A DNA stretch of 64,000 nt, taken from contig AMWX01000012.1 of assembly GCA_000307935.1 (NCBI GenBank), positions 124,001-188,000 of the forward strand, written 5' to 3'. Below the pieces are notes generated by a model that saw nothing but the letters and a program-made list of their open reading frames with translations, did not search any database and was not told the DNA's origin. The position numbers and the translations under genes are program-made. Shown piece after piece: positions 43,015 through 53,758 of this stretch. The DNA is from SAR86 cluster bacterium SAR86E (GTDB lineage Bacteria > Pseudomonadota > Gammaproteobacteria > Magnimaribacterales > D2472). The first letter of the stretch is position 1. Each line of letters starts with the position of its first letter.

Positions 43015-43614
43015 TTATGGCTGCAGAATTTGCTCTATCCATTCTTCGCCTTGCATATCAAAGACATGCCTTTTATTCAGTCTATTTTCATGACCTTGCC
43101 AGAACTCAAAATAATATGGAGTAAATGAGTAGCCTCCCCAAAAATTTGGTCTATTTGTTTCTGGTGTCATGTTTTCAAGGGTTTTATAAAAATTTTTTGA
43201 AACTTCATCAAAAGAATCAATGGTTTGTGACTGATTGGAGCTTATAGCCAATGCATTTTTTTCTTTGGTTCGTCCTTGAAAATGCTGATCAGAAAATTCT
43301 TCAGAGGTCTTAGAAATTTTCGCCTTCATTCTAATTTGGGTATTAGTGCTTGCCCAGTAAATTAAAATAGAGACTTGGTTGTGAGACTCAAATTGGCAGC
43401 CTTTGGGAGAATTGTAATTTGAAAAAAAGATCCATTCATTGGCATCAATATATTTAAGATTCACATATCTTGCTTCTACTTCATTGGCTTCTTTATTGAA
43501 TGACGAAACTGAAATAGCTTCAATCCCTTTCTGCCCATTATCTAAAGCTGCTTGATATGCTGATTTAAACTGAAGATAGGGTTTTTCAGAGCTAAGATTA
43601 AGAAACTTAATCAT
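43015..43614 (-). CDS. pdxH: Pyridoxamine 5'-phosphate oxidase
   Basis: A 199-residue FMN enzyme that oxidises pyridoxamine- or pyridoxine-phosphate to pyridoxal phosphate. Typical parts are a split-barrel fold with ARYVNLKYIDANEWIFFSNY, a GCQFESHNQVSILIYW strand, the RPNFWGGYSFTPYYFEFWQG segment and the C-terminal RLNKRHVFDMQGEEW, corresponding to the substrate-binding RLHDR-type end. It lies 16 bases after tRNA-Leu, so it may be transcribed with it. Confidence 0.92.
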   Translation of the reverse strand: MIKFLNLSSEKPYLQFKSAYQAALDNGQKGIEAISVSSFNKEANEVEARYVNLKYIDANEWIFFSNYNSPKGCQFESHNQVSILIYWASTNTQIRMKAKISKTSEEFSDQHFQGRTKEKNALAISSNQSQTIDSFDEVSKNFYKTLENMTPETNRPNFWGGYSFTPYYFEFWQGHENRLNKRHVFDMQGEEWIEQILQP

Positions 43615-43630
43615 TGGTAATGGTTAATAA

Positions 43631-43717
43631 TGGTGCCCAGAGCCGGACTTGAACCGGCACGAAGTTGCCTTCGAGGGATTTTAAGTCCCTTGTGTCTACC
43701 AATTCCACCACCTGGGC
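43631..43717 (-). tRNA. tRNA-Leu (anticodon TAA)
   Basis: Class II tRNA on the minus strand: acceptor GCCCAGG, D loop AATTGGTAGAC, anticodon loop CTTAAAA (TAA), long variable arm CGAAGGCAACTTCG, T arm GGTTCAAGTCC and encoded CCA (43631-43633); 87 nt. Confidence 0.95.
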
Positions 43718-43767
43718 AATTAGTTTGTTCAATTAATTTTTTAATTAATATAATGTTGCTGATAGAA

Positions 43768-45075
43768 TTAAGCACTAAGCTTTAGTGAAATCCTTTCTCT
43801 TTCAGCATCAATTCCAAAGATGATGCATGATAGCTTGTCACCTTTTTTATAATTCTCCATCGCTTCTGCAGGATTTTCGTCCTCAGTAATGTCTGAAAGG
43901 TGGATCAGCCCGTCGATGTCACCCTCTAGACCAACAAAGATTCCAAAATCAGTTACAGACTTGATACTACCTTCAACAGAATCACCCAGTCCATACTTAT
44001 TAGCAAATTCCGTCCAAGGGTTTGGTTTGGTTTGTTTTAAGCCAAGTGAAATTCTTCTCTTGTCATGATCAATCTCTAATACCATGACCTTAATTTTTTC
44101 TTCTAAATCAACAACCTTTGATGGGTGGATATTCTTATTGGTCCAATCCAGCTCTGATAAATGTATTAATCCTTCAACGCCCTGTTCAAGCTCAGCAAAA
44201 CATCCATAGTCAGTTAAGTTTGAGACTGTAGCCTCATATACACCACCAACTGAATATTTGCCTTCTATTGTTTCCCATGGGTCATTTTGAATTTGTTTTA
44301 ATCCTAATGAAACTCGAAGTTTTTCTTTATCAAAGCTTAATATTTTTACGTCAATCTCTTGACCAAGACTTAAAACCTCTGATGGATTAGTAACCCTTGA
44401 CCATGAAATATCAGTTATGTGTAATAAACCATCCAAGCCTCCCAGGTCAACAAAAGCACCGTAGTCAGTTAGGTTTTTAACAACTCCTTTAACAATTTGT
44501 CCTTCATCAAGATTTTTTAGTAACTCAACTTTTTCAGCAGAATTAATTTTTTCTAATACAGCTTTTCGTGAAAGAACAACATTGTTTCTTTTGTAATCTA
44601 ATTTGATAACTTTAAATTCTTGAACAGTATTCTCAAGCTCCGGAGCTTCCTTGACAGGTCTAATATCTACAAGTGATCCAGGCAGAAATGCTTTAACAAC
44701 ATCCACCTCAACAGAAAAACCACCTTTAACTCTTGTTAAAACCTTTCCCTCAACAAATTCTCCGGTCTCTAGAGCTTCCTCAAGCTTTTTCCAAGTTCCA
44801 ATTTTTCTTGCCTTTTCTCGAGAAATTCTTGTTTCACCATATCCATCCTCAACGGCCTCTAGAGCAACTTGCACCTCATCACCAGATTCAATTTCAACAG
44901 ATCCATCATTATTCCTAAACTCATCCAGAGAAATGACTCCCTCTGATTTTAATCCAACATGGACTGTCACCCATTCTTTATCAACATCTAAGACAACTCC
45001 TGTGACAATGGAGCCGGGTTGCATTTCAAGTGTGCTTAGACTTTCGTCTAATAGTGCAGCAAAGCTTTCTGACAT
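43768..45075 (-). CDS. rpsA: 30S ribosomal protein S1, five-domain form
   Basis: A 435-residue S1; E. coli S1 is 557 with six OB-fold S1 repeats. Five repeats can be counted, starting near GSIVTGVV (21), GEFVEGKV (106), GQIVKGVV (192), GGVYEATV (278) and GDSVEGSI (364). The sixth is absent and the protein ends right after the fifth with ERISLKLSA. Repeats 3-5, the mRNA-binding part, carry the usual [20 protein letters not shown] pattern. It follows cmk, as in gammaproteobacteria, but ihfB, its usual downstream partner, has moved next to ihfA. Confidence 0.95.
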   Translation of the reverse strand: MSESFAALLDESLSTLEMQPGSIVTGVVLDVDKEWVTVHVGLKSEGVISLDEFRNNDGSVEIESGDEVQVALEAVEDGYGETRISREKARKIGTWKKLEEALETGEFVEGKVLTRVKGGFSVEVDVVKAFLPGSLVDIRPVKEAPELENTVQEFKVIKLDYKRNNVVLSRKAVLEKINSAEKVELLKNLDEGQIVKGVVKNLTDYGAFVDLGGLDGLLHITDISWSRVTNPSEVLSLGQEIDVKILSFDKEKLRVSLGLKQIQNDPWETIEGKYSVGGVYEATVSNLTDYGCFAELEQGVEGLIHLSELDWTNKNIHPSKVVDLEEKIKVMVLEIDHDKRRISLGLKQTKPNPWTEFANKYGLGDSVEGSIKSVTDFGIFVGLEGDIDGLIHLSDITEDENPAEAMENYKKGDKLSCIIFGIDAERERISLKLSA

Positions 45076-45080
45076 ATTCT

Positions 45081-45743
45081 TTATACTTCCTTGGTATGTT
45101 CTTTATAAATTTTTAAAACTATTTCTAATACTTCTTGAGGAGTTAGATCAGAAGAATTCACTTCAATGGAATCATCTGCTGGAATCAAGGGAGATATTTC
45201 TCTTGCCTTATCTGCCTCGTCTCGCAATCTAATATCTTCAATTAGATCGCGCATATTAACGCCTTGATCCGCATTCTGCAACTCTAAAAACCTTCTCTTT
45301 GCTCTAACTTCTGCATCTGCAACTAAAAAAATTTTAGTCCCCGCATCTGGAAATACAACTGTGCCCATATCCCTGCCATCTGCAACCAATCCATTGTTAC
45401 TGGATAAGTCTCTTTGAAAGCTGATTAAGTTATCTCTAGTTTCTTTTAAGCTACTCAATTGAGATGCAGATTTAGCTATATTTTCATGTCTAAGGATAGA
45501 AGTAATGTCAGTGTTACTCTCAAAAACATGCATCTCATGATCGATACTATCAATTCTTAAATTAGAAAAAAGCTTCTTTGCAGAAGGATGATTATGAGCC
45601 TGATCAAAACAATATGAATATGCTCTATACAGGAGGCCGCTATCTAATAAAATGAAATTAAGCTCTTTTGCTAATGCTTTAGCAAGCGATCCCTTGCCAG
45701 ATGCAGATGGGCCATCAATAGTAATGATATTATTATTTTTCAA
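45081..45743 (-). CDS. cmk: Cytidylate kinase
   Basis: A 220-residue (d)CMP kinase. The P-loop is [14 protein letters not shown] (about 10-23), with [15 protein letters not shown] and RRFLELQ-type nucleotide-binding parts and the LID region [10 protein letters not shown]. The start is TTG (45743) overlapping the aroA end by 11 bases; AGGA seven bases upstream supports it. Member of the aroA-cmk-rpsA operon. Confidence 0.95.
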   Translation of the reverse strand: MKNNNIITIDGPSASGKGSLAKALAKELNFILLDSGLLYRAYSYCFDQAHNHPSAKKLFSNLRIDSIDHEMHVFESNTDITSILRHENIAKSASQLSSLKETRDNLISFQRDLSSNNGLVADGRDMGTVVFPDAGTKIFLVADAEVRAKRRFLELQNADQGVNMRDLIEDIRLRDEADKAREISPLIPADDSIEVNSSDLTPQEVLEIVLKIYKEHTKEV

Positions 45744-47049
45744 GCCTATATCCTATTGAAGAAATTAACTCTATAAAATCAGGGAATGATGTGAAAATAT
45801 TTTTACAATCTTTTACAGTAATTGGTTTTGAGCATTTCAAACCAGCTATTAAAAAACTCATAGCAATTCTATGATCTTCATGAGATTCAATGGAGATTGG
45901 CTGATCTATCAAAAGAGATTTTGGGCTTCCCATAATACTCATACCATCTTCAAAGTTTTGATGAGCAACGCCAAGTCTAGTGAAGCCATCTGAGACTGCT
46001 TTTAGCCTATCTGATTCCTTGACCCTTAATTCTGCAGCATCTCGAATCACAGTCTCGCCCTCTGCAAATGCAGCGGCAATAGAAATAATGGGTATTTCAT
46101 CGATAATATTTGGAATAATATCTCCGGAAAGTTCCACTCCTCGTAATATAGATTTTTTAATTTTTAAATCGGCACAAGGCTCTCCTGACTCTAGCCTTTG
46201 ATTTTTAACCTCAATATCTGCACCCATTTTTTGCAAAGCCAGCAATATTCCTGTTCTTGAAGGATTCATTCCAACATTAGTAATTTCTAGACCTGGTGAA
46301 TCACTTATTAAAGCAGCAACCATCAAAAAAGCAGCCGAAGAAATATCACCCACCACTGTATAATTTTTAGCATTTAAATGATTTAAAGGTGCCAATTGAA
46401 TAATATTCTTACTATCCTCAGCTGTTATTTTTATTTTTGCACCAAAGTGTTTCAGCATTCTTTCTGTATGATCACGTGTCTGAATAGGCTCGATAATTTC
46501 AACACCAGTCCCTGAAGCCAGGCCAGCCAACAAGATGCTCGATTTTACTTGAGCACTTGCTACAGGTAACTCATAGGTGTATTGCTTTTGAAGAGACGTT
46601 GGCAATATTGAAATAGGCAATTTTCCATTTGATGATTCAATGCTTGCTCCCATTTCCGTTAATGGGTTTATTACCCTGCTCATCGGTCGTGATGACAAAG
46701 ATTCATCTCCACAAAAAGAAAGATTTAAGCCAATACCAGAAGTTAAACCCAACATGAGACGTAAGCCAGTCCCAGAATTGCCAAGATGCAGGGGTTCGTC
46801 ACAATTTTTAAAAATATAGTCTCTTTTGCATAAATGAACCAACCCATTTTCATTAACTGAAATGCCTGCTCCAATTTGATTGAGAGCATTCATTGTGGAA
46901 AGCGGATCTTCTCCATGCAAGAAGCCATCTACTGTCATTTCTTGATTCATCAAAGCTCCAATCATCAGAACTCTTTGTGAGATGGATTTGTCTCCTGGAC
47001 ATTTAACTGTCCCAAAAATTTGGTTGTTGGTAGACGTAGTTAGATTCAA
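45733..47049 (-). CDS. aroA: 3-phosphoshikimate 1-carboxyvinyltransferase (EPSP synthase)
   Basis: A 438-residue two-domain enzyme joining shikimate-3-phosphate and PEP. Signatures: GDKSISQRVLMIGAL (substrate Lys), LGNSGTGLRLMLGL, LSSRPMSRVINPL and the C-terminal RVKESDRLKAV and HEDHRIAMSFLIAGL. The start is TTG, overlapping the tyrA stop as TTGA, with AAGGA nine bases upstream. It feeds chorismate to pheA and tyrA of the same operon. Confidence 0.95.
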   Translation of the reverse strand: MNLTTSTNNQIFGTVKCPGDKSISQRVLMIGALMNQEMTVDGFLHGEDPLSTMNALNQIGAGISVNENGLVHLCKRDYIFKNCDEPLHLGNSGTGLRLMLGLTSGIGLNLSFCGDESLSSRPMSRVINPLTEMGASIESSNGKLPISILPTSLQKQYTYELPVASAQVKSSILLAGLASGTGVEIIEPIQTRDHTERMLKHFGAKIKITAEDSKNIIQLAPLNHLNAKNYTVVGDISSAAFLMVAALISDSPGLEITNVGMNPSRTGILLALQKMGADIEVKNQRLESGEPCADLKIKKSILRGVELSGDIIPNIIDEIPIISIAAAFAEGETVIRDAAELRVKESDRLKAVSDGFTRLGVAHQNFEDGMSIMGSPKSLLIDQPISIESHEDHRIAMSFLIAGLKCSKPITVKDCKNIFTSFPDFIELISSIGYRLEK

Positions 47050-47888
47050 AAGTTTGATTCCTTAAAATTTTTCAGCTCAACTAAAAAAGTCTTAAGGCTA
47101 TTAGGGTCTTTACCGATCTTATCCTTTAAAATTTCAAGACTTTTTATCAAATCATCTATTGCGATTGAAATGTTTGTTTCATTCATTGAAAAAATATCTG
47201 CCCACATTTCAGGAGAAGATGAAGCCAGTCTTAAAAATTCTCCAAGACCACCACCTGAAAAATCTGAGAGATCATCTTGCTCAAGTCCCTTTAATGTATT
47301 TAATAATGCATAGGCCGCAACATGAGGAAGATGACTAGAATATGCAAATATCTGATCATGCAAGTCCGCATCTAGTACTGTAATTTTTGATCCAAGGATG
47401 TTCCATAAATTTGTAACTCGATCCACATGTTTTGATTCTACCAAATCATGATAAGACAAGATTGTCGACTTTCCATTGAAAAGATCAGCGACTGAATTTT
47501 TTTCACCCGAAAGATGAGAGCCTGCTACAGGATGAGAGAAAATAAAATTTTTAGGAAAGCTAAATTCTTGCAAAGTTTTCTTTAAAAAACTTTTAGTACT
47601 AGTGGTATCCGTGATTGTAATTGAAGAATTAAATAAAAATTCTAAGGACCTTAAAATGCGGTTAGTTGCACTCGGAGGTGTTGTAATAATTACCAATGAG
47701 TTTTCATATTCGGGATTTACTAGATCATCAAGAGAATGAAGTGAGCCTTGAATTGATTTTTTGTCCAATGCATTTTTTATACTGCTTTGATCTGAGTCAA
47801 AAGCTAATATCTCAAAATCTTCTGAGTTTGATAAGGTTTTAGCTATTGATCCTCCAATCAATCCAAGACCAATAATGATAATTTTCAT
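47046..47888 (-). CDS. tyrA: Prephenate dehydrogenase
   Basis: A 280-residue TyrA with NAD-binding loop IIGLGLIGGSIAKTL, VIITTPPSATNRIL, ITDTTSTKSFL, the catalytic-His segment FIFSHPVAGSHLSG and the helical C-terminal domain with YSSHLPHVAAYALLN. It oxidises prephenate (or arogenate) on the tyrosine branch. There is no fused chorismate mutase or ACT domain. It overlaps hisC by four bases (ATGA). Confidence 0.93.
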   Translation of the reverse strand: MKIIIIGLGLIGGSIAKTLSNSEDFEILAFDSDQSSIKNALDKKSIQGSLHSLDDLVNPEYENSLVIITTPPSATNRILRSLEFLFNSSITITDTTSTKSFLKKTLQEFSFPKNFIFSHPVAGSHLSGEKNSVADLFNGKSTILSYHDLVESKHVDRVTNLWNILGSKITVLDADLHDQIFAYSSHLPHVAAYALLNTLKGLEQDDLSDFSGGGLGEFLRLASSSPEMWADIFSMNETNISIAIDDLIKSLEILKDKIGKDPNSLKTFLVELKNFKESNF

Positions 47889-48982
47889 AAAAGCTCTTCT
47901 AACGCGCTAATAAATTTTAAGTTTTCAGCCTCTGTTCCAATTGTGACCCTTATAAAATCTTTCATATCATACAAATCAACAGACCTTACAATTACTCCTT
48001 TTTTCATAAGATTGTTGAACATTTCTTTGCCCACAAAATTTCCTTTAAAAGTAATAAAGTTCCCAACTGAAGGAATACAATCAAGCCCAAGTGCAAGCAA
48101 TTTGTTATATAAAAATTCATACTGTTGTGAATTTAGCTCTACACTTTGGTGAATATGCTCATGATCATTAATTGCTATACATGCCATAGCCTGGGCTACG
48201 CTATTCACATTAAAGGGCTGTCTGATTCGATTAAGAACCTCAATTAGGGATGGATTGGCGATACCATATCCAACACGAATGCTGGCCAAACCATGAATTT
48301 TAGAAAATGTTTTTGTAACTAATAAATTATCAAATTCATTCAGAAGCTCTAAAGGTCTTACATAATCATCTTTAGTTACATACTCGAAATATGCGCAATC
48401 AAGTACCACTAATACGGACGAAGGAACTTTTTTAAGCAACGAATGAACTGCTTCATGGTTATTGTATGTGCCAGTTGGGTTATTTGGATTAGCTATAAAA
48501 ATTACCCTTGTATCACTCTCTATATAATTCTCAAATGATTTTAGATCATGAGTCCAGTTACATGTAGGAACCTCTATCAGTGATGCTCCAGATGATTGAG
48601 TAACAATTTTATATACTGCAAACGCGTGCTTTGATGCAATGGATGATGTATTTGAGTTAAGGAAAGCTCTGGCTGCCAATTCTAAAATCTCATTGGAGCC
48701 ATTACCTATTATGATATTGTCTAAAGCGACGTTTTCATGATTGGCAATCTCTTTTTTAAGCTTTGTTCCATTTCCATCAGGGTATAAATGCAAATCGCTC
48801 TCAAGCTCTGCCAAGATTGAAAGCGCTTTAGGAGATGCTCCAAGTGGGTTTTCATTGCTTGCTAATTTAACTACTTCATGATGTCCAAACTCTGCGACAA
48901 CTTCATCAATTGAACGGCCAGGTTCATATGGATGAAGGTTCTCAATCCCAGGGTTAAGATTGTTAAGAATGTTTGAGCTCAT
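47885..48982 (-). CDS. hisC: Histidinol-phosphate / aromatic aminotransferase
   Basis: A 365-residue fold type I PLP aminotransferase of the HisC family. It has LASNENPLGASPKAL at the N-terminus, FIANPNNPTGTYN, VLDCAYFEY and the PLP-lysine segment VTKTFSKIHGLASIRVGYG. In this operon position (pheA-hisC-tyrA) such enzymes commonly act on both imidazole-acetol phosphate and aromatic keto acids. It overlaps pheA by four bases. Confidence 0.93.
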   Translation of the reverse strand: MSSNILNNLNPGIENLHPYEPGRSIDEVVAEFGHHEVVKLASNENPLGASPKALSILAELESDLHLYPDGNGTKLKKEIANHENVALDNIIIGNGSNEILELAARAFLNSNTSSIASKHAFAVYKIVTQSSGASLIEVPTCNWTHDLKSFENYIESDTRVIFIANPNNPTGTYNNHEAVHSLLKKVPSSVLVVLDCAYFEYVTKDDYVRPLELLNEFDNLLVTKTFSKIHGLASIRVGYGIANPSLIEVLNRIRQPFNVNSVAQAMACIAINDHEHIHQSVELNSQQYEFLYNKLLALGLDCIPSVGNFITFKGNFVGKEMFNNLMKKGVIVRSVDLYDMKDFIRVTIGTEAENLKFISALEELL

Positions 48983-50061
48983 GATTCAGATGGATATGAG
49001 CCAAGGATACGAACAGATGCGCCTAATGCCTTCAAGCTCACAATGACTTGCTTTAGCTTTGCATCCATATGGTGACCACTACTATCTATAAAAAAATTAT
49101 GGGCATTCTTTGATTCTCTTGATGGACGTGTTTCAATTCTTTCTAGATTAATTTTTCTTTTATTGAATGGTTCAAGAATCTTTATTAAAGCTCCTGGTTT
49201 GTTATCTGTTTGAATCAAGAGAGAGGTTTTATCTTTTTTAGTTTGACCGATATCAATATTTCCAATAACTAAAAATCTTGTGTTGTTGTTAGAAAAATCT
49301 TCAATATTTTTTTGGTAAGGATGCAGCTTATATTTTTTAATTGCTAAGGAGCTCACTATGCACAATGTTTTTTGTTGAGTTTTAGATAGCTTTGCAGCTT
49401 CTGCTGTACTGGATGTAATCTCTCTCTTAGCATTTGGCAGATTTGCATCCAGCCATTTGCTGCACTGACCGAGAGCCTGGGGATGAGATGCAATAACTTG
49501 AGCATCGGCTAATTTAAATTTTTTTGCTGAGGCAAGCTGATGATGAATTGGCAGATAAGTTTCACCACAAATTTTAATATCCTCGTCTGCTAAAGAATTC
49601 AAAGTTGCATTAACAACTCCCTCAGATGAATTTTCGACTGGCACAATACCAAATTTTACCGATCCAGTTCTTACTTGATGAAAAACATCTTCAATGGTTG
49701 CTCTAGGTGATCTCAGTGATGAGGAACCAAATTTCTGAATCACTGCACCTTCAGAATGCGTACCTTCAGGTCCAAGAAATGCGATAGTCATTTCTTCTTC
49801 CAATGATAGGCATGAAGAGATAATTTCTTTAAAAATATATTTAATTTTATTGTCTGGAATCGGACCTTCATTGAGCTTAGCAATACCTCTCAAGATCTCT
49901 GCTTCTCTATCAGGCTTATAAAAGGACTTGCTAGAATCTATCAAGCCCTTAAGGTCACCTATTTTTTGAGCTAAGGAACCTCTTTTTTGAATAAGCTTCA
50001 AAATTTGATGGTCTAATGCATCGATCTTTTGCCTAATAGGTTTAATTTTATTATTACTCAC
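48979..50061 (-). CDS. pheA: Bifunctional chorismate mutase / prephenate dehydratase
   Basis: A 360-residue P-protein: AroQ chorismate mutase (about 1-88, IRQKIDALDHQILKLIQKRG), prephenate dehydratase (about 92-270, IAFLGPEGTHSEGA and VPVENSSEGVV) and a C-terminal ACT domain (about 280-355, LLIQTDNKPGALIKILEPF, ERIETRP). The ACT motifs GALI and ETRP are near the GALV/ESRP phenylalanine-binding motifs, so feedback inhibition is likely. The start is GTG at 50061 with GGA upstream. Confidence 0.95.
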   Translation of the reverse strand: MSNNKIKPIRQKIDALDHQILKLIQKRGSLAQKIGDLKGLIDSSKSFYKPDREAEILRGIAKLNEGPIPDNKIKYIFKEIISSCLSLEEEMTIAFLGPEGTHSEGAVIQKFGSSSLRSPRATIEDVFHQVRTGSVKFGIVPVENSSEGVVNATLNSLADEDIKICGETYLPIHHQLASAKKFKLADAQVIASHPQALGQCSKWLDANLPNAKREITSSTAEAAKLSKTQQKTLCIVSSLAIKKYKLHPYQKNIEDFSNNNTRFLVIGNIDIGQTKKDKTSLLIQTDNKPGALIKILEPFNKRKINLERIETRPSRESKNAHNFFIDSSGHHMDAKLKQVIVSLKALGASVRILGSYPSES

Positions 50062-50065
50062 AACT

Positions 50066-51139
50066 TTATCCGTGCTTAGATTGAAAATCTCCCATGAAAT
50101 TAATCAATGCTTCTACTGCTTCAATTGGAGTAGCATTGTAAATACTTGCTCTCATCCCGCCAACTGACCTGTGTCCTTTTAAGTTAAGTAAACCTGCATT
50201 TTCTGCATCATGCAAGAATTCAGAGTCTAATTTTGAGTCTGCCAATAGAAAAGGGACATTCATTTTTGATCTATTTTCTTTAAATATAGGATTAGAATAA
50301 AAATCTGATTGATCTATAAAATCATATAATTTTTTTGCTTTAAGCTTATTAATTTCACCTATAGATTTTAGGCCCCCCATATCTTTTAACCATGAAAAAA
50401 CTTTGCCGGATAAGTACCATGCAAATGTTGGCGGAGTATTAAACATTGATTCAGCATCTGCATGTTTTGCATACTGAAGCATGCCAGGTAGTTCGCTGGA
50501 TGCTGTATCCAAAAAACTATCTTTTATAATGCAAATAGTTAGGCCAGCTGGGCCAATATTTTTTTGCGCTCCTGCATAAATCATAGAGAACTTTGATACG
50601 TCAATTTGCTCACTTAAAATAACTGATGACATATCTGCGATCAGAGGCGCCTTTGTCACTGGAGGAGCATGTAGAGCGTTACCTTGAATTGTTTCATTGG
50701 CAACATAATGCAGGTATGCTGCATCCTCAGAGCAGTTCCAACTTTCCTCGTTTGGCACATGATCAAAATTCGATGATTCAGTGCTGGTAACCACGTTTAC
50801 ATCTATTATTTTTGCTGCTTCATTGATCGCTTTTTTAGACCAACTTCCAGTTAGGGCATAATCACCAACCTTCTGTGATCCAAAATTCATTGGGATCATG
50901 GAGAATTGAAGAGTTGCGCCTCCCTGAAGAAATAGAACCTGATAATCATTTGGGATTTCTAATAAATCTATTAAGTCTTGTCGTGCTTGATTTGCTATGC
51001 CAATGTAGTCGGAAGATCTGTGGCTCATTTCCATTACTGACATACCAGAATCTTTCCATTCCAGCAATTCAGATTGAACTTCTTGCAGAACAGGTTCAGG
51101 AATTGCAGCAGGACCTGCAGAAAAGTTCCATTTTCTCAT
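50066..51139 (-). CDS. serC: Phosphoserine aminotransferase
   Basis: A 357-residue PLP enzyme for serine (and pyridoxine) synthesis. It begins RKWNFSAGPAAIPEPVLQE, has LFLQGGATLQFSMIPMN, the PLP-Lys segment FSMIYAGAQKNIGPAGLT and the C-terminal GHRSVGGMRASIYNA. It overlaps the gyrA stop by one base and precedes pheA, the usual gyrA-serC-pheA order. Confidence 0.96.
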   Translation of the reverse strand: MRKWNFSAGPAAIPEPVLQEVQSELLEWKDSGMSVMEMSHRSSDYIGIANQARQDLIDLLEIPNDYQVLFLQGGATLQFSMIPMNFGSQKVGDYALTGSWSKKAINEAAKIIDVNVVTSTESSNFDHVPNEESWNCSEDAAYLHYVANETIQGNALHAPPVTKAPLIADMSSVILSEQIDVSKFSMIYAGAQKNIGPAGLTICIIKDSFLDTASSELPGMLQYAKHADAESMFNTPPTFAWYLSGKVFSWLKDMGGLKSIGEINKLKAKKLYDFIDQSDFYSNPIFKENRSKMNVPFLLADSKLDSEFLHDAENAGLLNLKGHRSVGGMRASIYNATPIEAVEALINFMGDFQSKHG

Positions 51140-53676
51140 TATTCCTCTTCTTCTTCTGGAGGGATCCTAACGCCCTCAATTAACTTTTCTCCATCTTTGG
51201 GAGTAATAACCTTAACACCTTGAGTATTTCTACCCAAAGTAGGTATTTGACTAATAGCTGTTCTTATTAAGGTACCTTTATCACTAATAAGCATAATTCC
51301 ATCATTCTCATCAACTGCTACTGCAGAGACCATATTTCCATTTCTTTCGCTTGTTTTTAATGCGATGACACCTTGACCACCTCTATTATACGAAGGGAAG
51401 TCTTCTAACTTTGTTCTCTTTCCAAAACCATTTTCAGATAAGCATAAAATGGTCTTGGATGGATCACCAACCATTAAAGAAATAACCTTCATGCCATCTT
51501 TAAGAGTTATCCCTTTTACACCTCTTGCTGTTCTGCCCATGGGACGAACTTTAGATTCGTGGAATCTAATTAATTTACCGGAATAAGATGAAAGCAAAAT
51601 ATCATTATCACCATCAGTAATAACAGTTCCAACCAATTTATCATCATCATCTAATCGAATTGCCTTTATTCCAGATTTATATTTTTTATGAAATAAATTT
51701 AAATTTGTTTTTTTAACAACTCCGTTTCGTGTTGCCATAAAAATAAATTTATCCTCTGAAAATTCTTCTACAGGTAGAATTTGTGTCACTGTCTCATCGT
51801 CATCTAACTTCAACATATTAACCAAAGGTCTGCCTTTGGATGTTCTGCTTGCTACAGGAATTTCATATACTTTTAGCCAAAAGACTTTACCTTTAGTGGT
51901 GAAGCAAAGTAACTGACTATGTGAACTCAATACATAGAGATTTTGAATCAAGTCCTCCTCTTTAACTGATGCACCAGCTTTGCCAACACCGCCTCTTCGT
52001 TGTTCTCTATATTCATCAAGGGGTTGAGTTTTGGCATAGCCGCTTCTAGATAAGGTTAAGACTCTTGTCTCTTCCGGAATTAAGTCCTCGTTTGAAATGT
52101 CATGACGAGTATCATTAATGTTCGTTTTTCTTTCATCTCCAAAATTTTCTCTAACTTCTATTAACTCATCTTTGATTAACTGTAAGAGAGTTTCTTTGTC
52201 ATCAAGGATTTTTTGAAGTTCTAAAATAACTTCTAGGATTTCATTAAATTCTGCAGAAAGATTATCTTGCTCAAGACCTGTAAGCCTTCCTAGTCTTAAT
52301 TCGAGTATAGACTTAGCCTGATTTGGAGAAAGTTTATAATTTTTTCCTTTAATACCATATTCAGGCGAAAGACCTTTAGGACGACAAGCATCCTTGCCAG
52401 CTTTTTTAAGAATTGCTTCAATTGGACCAGCTTTCCATGATTTCTTGCATAGCTCAATTGCTGCAATCTTAGTGTCTTTAGATTTTTTAATTATTTTTAT
52501 AACTTCATCAATGTTAGCTATTGCAACCATTAACCCTTCAACAATATGGCCTCTCTCTTTAGCTTTTCTAAGATCAAACTTTGTTCTCTTGGTAACAACA
52601 TCTTTTCTATGTTTTATAAATTCTTGAAGGATCTCCTTTATATTTAATACGCGAGGTTGGCCATCTACAAGAACAGTAAAATTAATACCAAAGGATTGCT
52701 CCAGTTGTGATTGAGCAAATAAATTATTTTCTAAGACCTCAACAGACTCTCCTCTCTTAACTTCGATCACCACTCTCAAACCATCTTTATCAGACTCATC
52801 TCTGATTTCACTAATTCCATCAATCTTCTTATTTTTTACCATCTCGGCAATTCTTTCGAGCATTTTTGCTTTATTTACCATGTAAGGTATTTCATTAATT
52901 ATCAACGAGCTCTTTCCTGATTTATCCTCCTCTACAGAAGTTTTGGCACGAACATGAATAATTCCTCTTCCAGTTTTATAACCTTCGTATATTCCAATTC
53001 TTCCATCTATGGTGCCTCCTGTTGGAAAGTCGGGACCGGTGATGATTTGTATAATTTCATCAATACTTGCTTTAGGGTTCTCCAGTAAAAGCAAGCATCC
53101 GTTTAATACCTCTGTTAAGTTATGCGGGGGTACATTTGTTGCCATTCCAACTGCAATACCTGATGAGCCATTTACAAGCAGGGCTGGAATTCTTGTAGGC
53201 ATTACATCTGGGATCTGCTCTGTTCCATCATAGTTAGGAGAATAGGAAACAGTTTCTTTCTCAATATCATTGAGGATCATATCTGTAATTTTTGCCATTC
53301 TGACTTCGGTGTAACGCATGGCAGCCGGAGAATCTCCGTCTATGGAGCCAAAGTTACCCTGCCCTTCAACCAAGGTATATCTCATTGAAAAATCTTGAGC
53401 CATTCTTACCATTGCCTCATACACAGCAGAATCACCATGAGGATGATATTTACCTATAACATCTCCAACCACTCTCGCTGATTTCTTGTATGGTTGACGG
53501 TATGTATTTCTCAGGACATGTTGAGCAAATAAAATTCTTCTGTGTACCGGCTTAAGACCATCTCGTACATCTGGAAGTGCCCTTCCATGAATGACACTCA
53601 TTGCATAACTTAGATAAGAGGTTTTAAGCTCATCTTCAATATTTATTGGTAAGATTTGTTTTGCAAAATCAGTCAT
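51139..53676 (-). CDS. gyrA: DNA gyrase subunit A
   Basis: An 845-residue GyrA. The N-terminal breakage-reunion domain has [18 protein letters not shown], the quinolone-site region [17 protein letters not shown] and the active Tyr in MRYTEVRM. The C-terminal beta-pinwheel has the GyrA-box [11 protein letters not shown] and repeated blades ([11 protein letters not shown]), and ends in an acidic tail (PPEEEEE). The QRDR has Ser at position 83 and Glu at 87, as naturally found in some gammaproteobacteria. AGGG lies eight bases before the ATG. Confidence 0.97.
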   Translation of the reverse strand: MTDFAKQILPINIEDELKTSYLSYAMSVIHGRALPDVRDGLKPVHRRILFAQHVLRNTYRQPYKKSARVVGDVIGKYHPHGDSAVYEAMVRMAQDFSMRYTLVEGQGNFGSIDGDSPAAMRYTEVRMAKITDMILNDIEKETVSYSPNYDGTEQIPDVMPTRIPALLVNGSSGIAVGMATNVPPHNLTEVLNGCLLLLENPKASIDEIIQIITGPDFPTGGTIDGRIGIYEGYKTGRGIIHVRAKTSVEEDKSGKSSLIINEIPYMVNKAKMLERIAEMVKNKKIDGISEIRDESDKDGLRVVIEVKRGESVEVLENNLFAQSQLEQSFGINFTVLVDGQPRVLNIKEILQEFIKHRKDVVTKRTKFDLRKAKERGHIVEGLMVAIANIDEVIKIIKKSKDTKIAAIELCKKSWKAGPIEAILKKAGKDACRPKGLSPEYGIKGKNYKLSPNQAKSILELRLGRLTGLEQDNLSAEFNEILEVILELQKILDDKETLLQLIKDELIEVRENFGDERKTNINDTRHDISNEDLIPEETRVLTLSRSGYAKTQPLDEYREQRRGGVGKAGASVKEEDLIQNLYVLSSHSQLLCFTTKGKVFWLKVYEIPVASRTSKGRPLVNMLKLDDDETVTQILPVEEFSEDKFIFMATRNGVVKKTNLNLFHKKYKSGIKAIRLDDDDKLVGTVITDGDNDILLSSYSGKLIRFHESKVRPMGRTARGVKGITLKDGMKVISLMVGDPSKTILCLSENGFGKRTKLEDFPSYNRGGQGVIALKTSERNGNMVSAVAVDENDGIMLISDKGTLIRTAISQIPTLGRNTQGVKVITPKDGEKLIEGVRIPPEEEEE

Positions 53677-53758
53677 TTTTTAACCCTAAAATCGATATTT
53701 TTTTTACGTGGAAAAGTCCCTTAAATCAGGGTAAATTTTACCATACTTCAGGGGGAAT

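Noticed and set aside
44651-45232. A 193-codon open frame opposite rpsA and cmk
   Set aside because: It runs across two certain genes on the other strand and has no recognisable protein features.
53410-53460. Glu at the GyrA position equivalent to E. coli Asp87
   Set aside because: Glu occurs naturally here in other gammaproteobacteria and the Ser83 equivalent is kept, so it is not evidence of quinolone resistance.
53730-53742. GGTAAA-T-TTTACC palindrome upstream of gyrA
   Set aside because: It is short and AT-rich, and lies in a spacer without a clear promoter, so chance is a sufficient explanation.
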